Positions 17,052 through 17,421 of a stretch of DNA of 17,421 nucleotides are shown piece by piece. The notes under the pieces were generated by a model. That model ran no database searches. It saw nothing but the letters and a program-made list of their open reading frames with translations, and had not been told where the DNA came from. A program made the position numbers and the translations under genes. Position 1 is the stretch's first letter. Each line of letters starts with the position of its first letter. The stretch is from Amoebophrya sp. AT5.2 (Eukaryota > Sar > Dinophyceae > Syndiniales > Amoebophryaceae). The stretch is from NCBI GenBank assembly GCA_005223375.1, contig RXOD01004891.1, positions 1-17,421 on the forward strand, given 5' to 3'.

Positions 17052-17421
17052 GACGGCGGCGCGATGGTAGCACCACTAGCGATAGCGATAAACTTTAAAC
17101 TATACAAATGTAACTTTCGGACTTTTGTTGATCAGGTATCAGCTTTTTTTCAGATTTTTGATCAGCGAGGTGTCGAAGCAAAAAAAAATCCGCGTAGCTG
17201 TATCCCCCCGTCTACTGTATGTCGCTGGGGAATTCGTGGGGTTCGACCTCCACTTACGTTACGTTAATGGCTTACAGTTAGGGTAAGATATACACTTGAA
17301 TGCTGCAGCCAAGCCCGGGTTACATAGTTGTAAGAACACTGATAATCCCAATAAGCTAGGCCGTGCCTACCGAAACTATGTGCCCACTTGACTGCGTCAG
17401 TTGTTGGATTCTCATGGTGTT
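17052..17421. other. Upstream flank of the Frag1/DRAM-like gene
   Basis: AT-rich non-coding sequence with A-runs and T-runs and no frame worth calling. It probably holds the promoter and 5' UTR of the gene starting at 17051. A lone TTAGGG at about 17278 is too short to mean telomeric DNA. Confidence 0.5.

Noticed and set aside
17240..17265. B-box-like GGGGTTCGACC with a short GTGG/CCAC stem
   Set aside because: The loop is one base too long, and no matching A box, anticodon arm or acceptor stem lies upstream.
17275..17285. TTAGGG telomere-like hexamer
   Set aside because: It is a single copy in an AT-rich spacer, with no tandem array.
1..17421. Operons, CRISPR arrays, prophage or insertion sequences
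   Set aside because: No regularly spaced repeats, transposase motifs, terminal inverted repeats or ribosome binding sites were seen. The genes are spliced and eukaryotic.

Overview
This looks like nuclear DNA from a GC-rich eukaryotic microbe. The genes are split by short GT-AG introns (mostly 84-197 bp), the proteins carry very long Ala/Ser/Gly/Thr-rich insertions, and there are no bacterial-style operons or ribosome binding sites. All four genes that can be modelled with confidence lie on the minus strand, head to tail. Co-oriented genes, low-complexity-rich proteins and an unusual splice donor (mostly GTAC rather than GTAAGT) suggest a marine protist, perhaps an alveolate. No rRNA, organelle or spliced-leader sequence is present to settle this, so the taxonomy is a guess.

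Layout from left to right, all genes transcribed right to left: (1) 1-7556, a giant YAK1/DYRK-family protein kinase with six visible exons, cut off by the left window edge. (2) 7557-9428, mostly gene-less, but with candidate minus-strand exons at about 8532-9101 that could extend the next gene. (3) 9429-10850, a four-exon gene for a 386-residue protein of unknown family. (4) 10851-11586, a spacer with a weak plus-strand exon pair. (5) 11587-14203, a two-exon gene for a membrane-anchored alpha/beta-hydrolase-like protein that lacks the nucleophile serine. (6) 14204-15564, a long spacer with a short tandem repeat and a 125-codon plus-strand ORF. (7) 15565-17051, a two-exon gene for a six-helix membrane protein resembling the Frag1/DRAM/Sfk1 (PGAP2) family. 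(8) 17052-17421, an apparently empty upstream region.

The genes do not form an obvious pathway. YAK1 is a stress and nutrient-responsive regulatory kinase. The Frag1/DRAM-like and hydrolase-like proteins are both predicted membrane proteins, but nothing in the sequence links them. The most notable points are the roughly 720-residue insertion inside the kinase C-lobe, the GTAC splice-donor preference, the apparent pseudo-hydrolase and the unidentified 386-residue protein. Exon joins were deduced by hand from reading frame, phase and splice-site context. They are predictions, not transcript-supported models.
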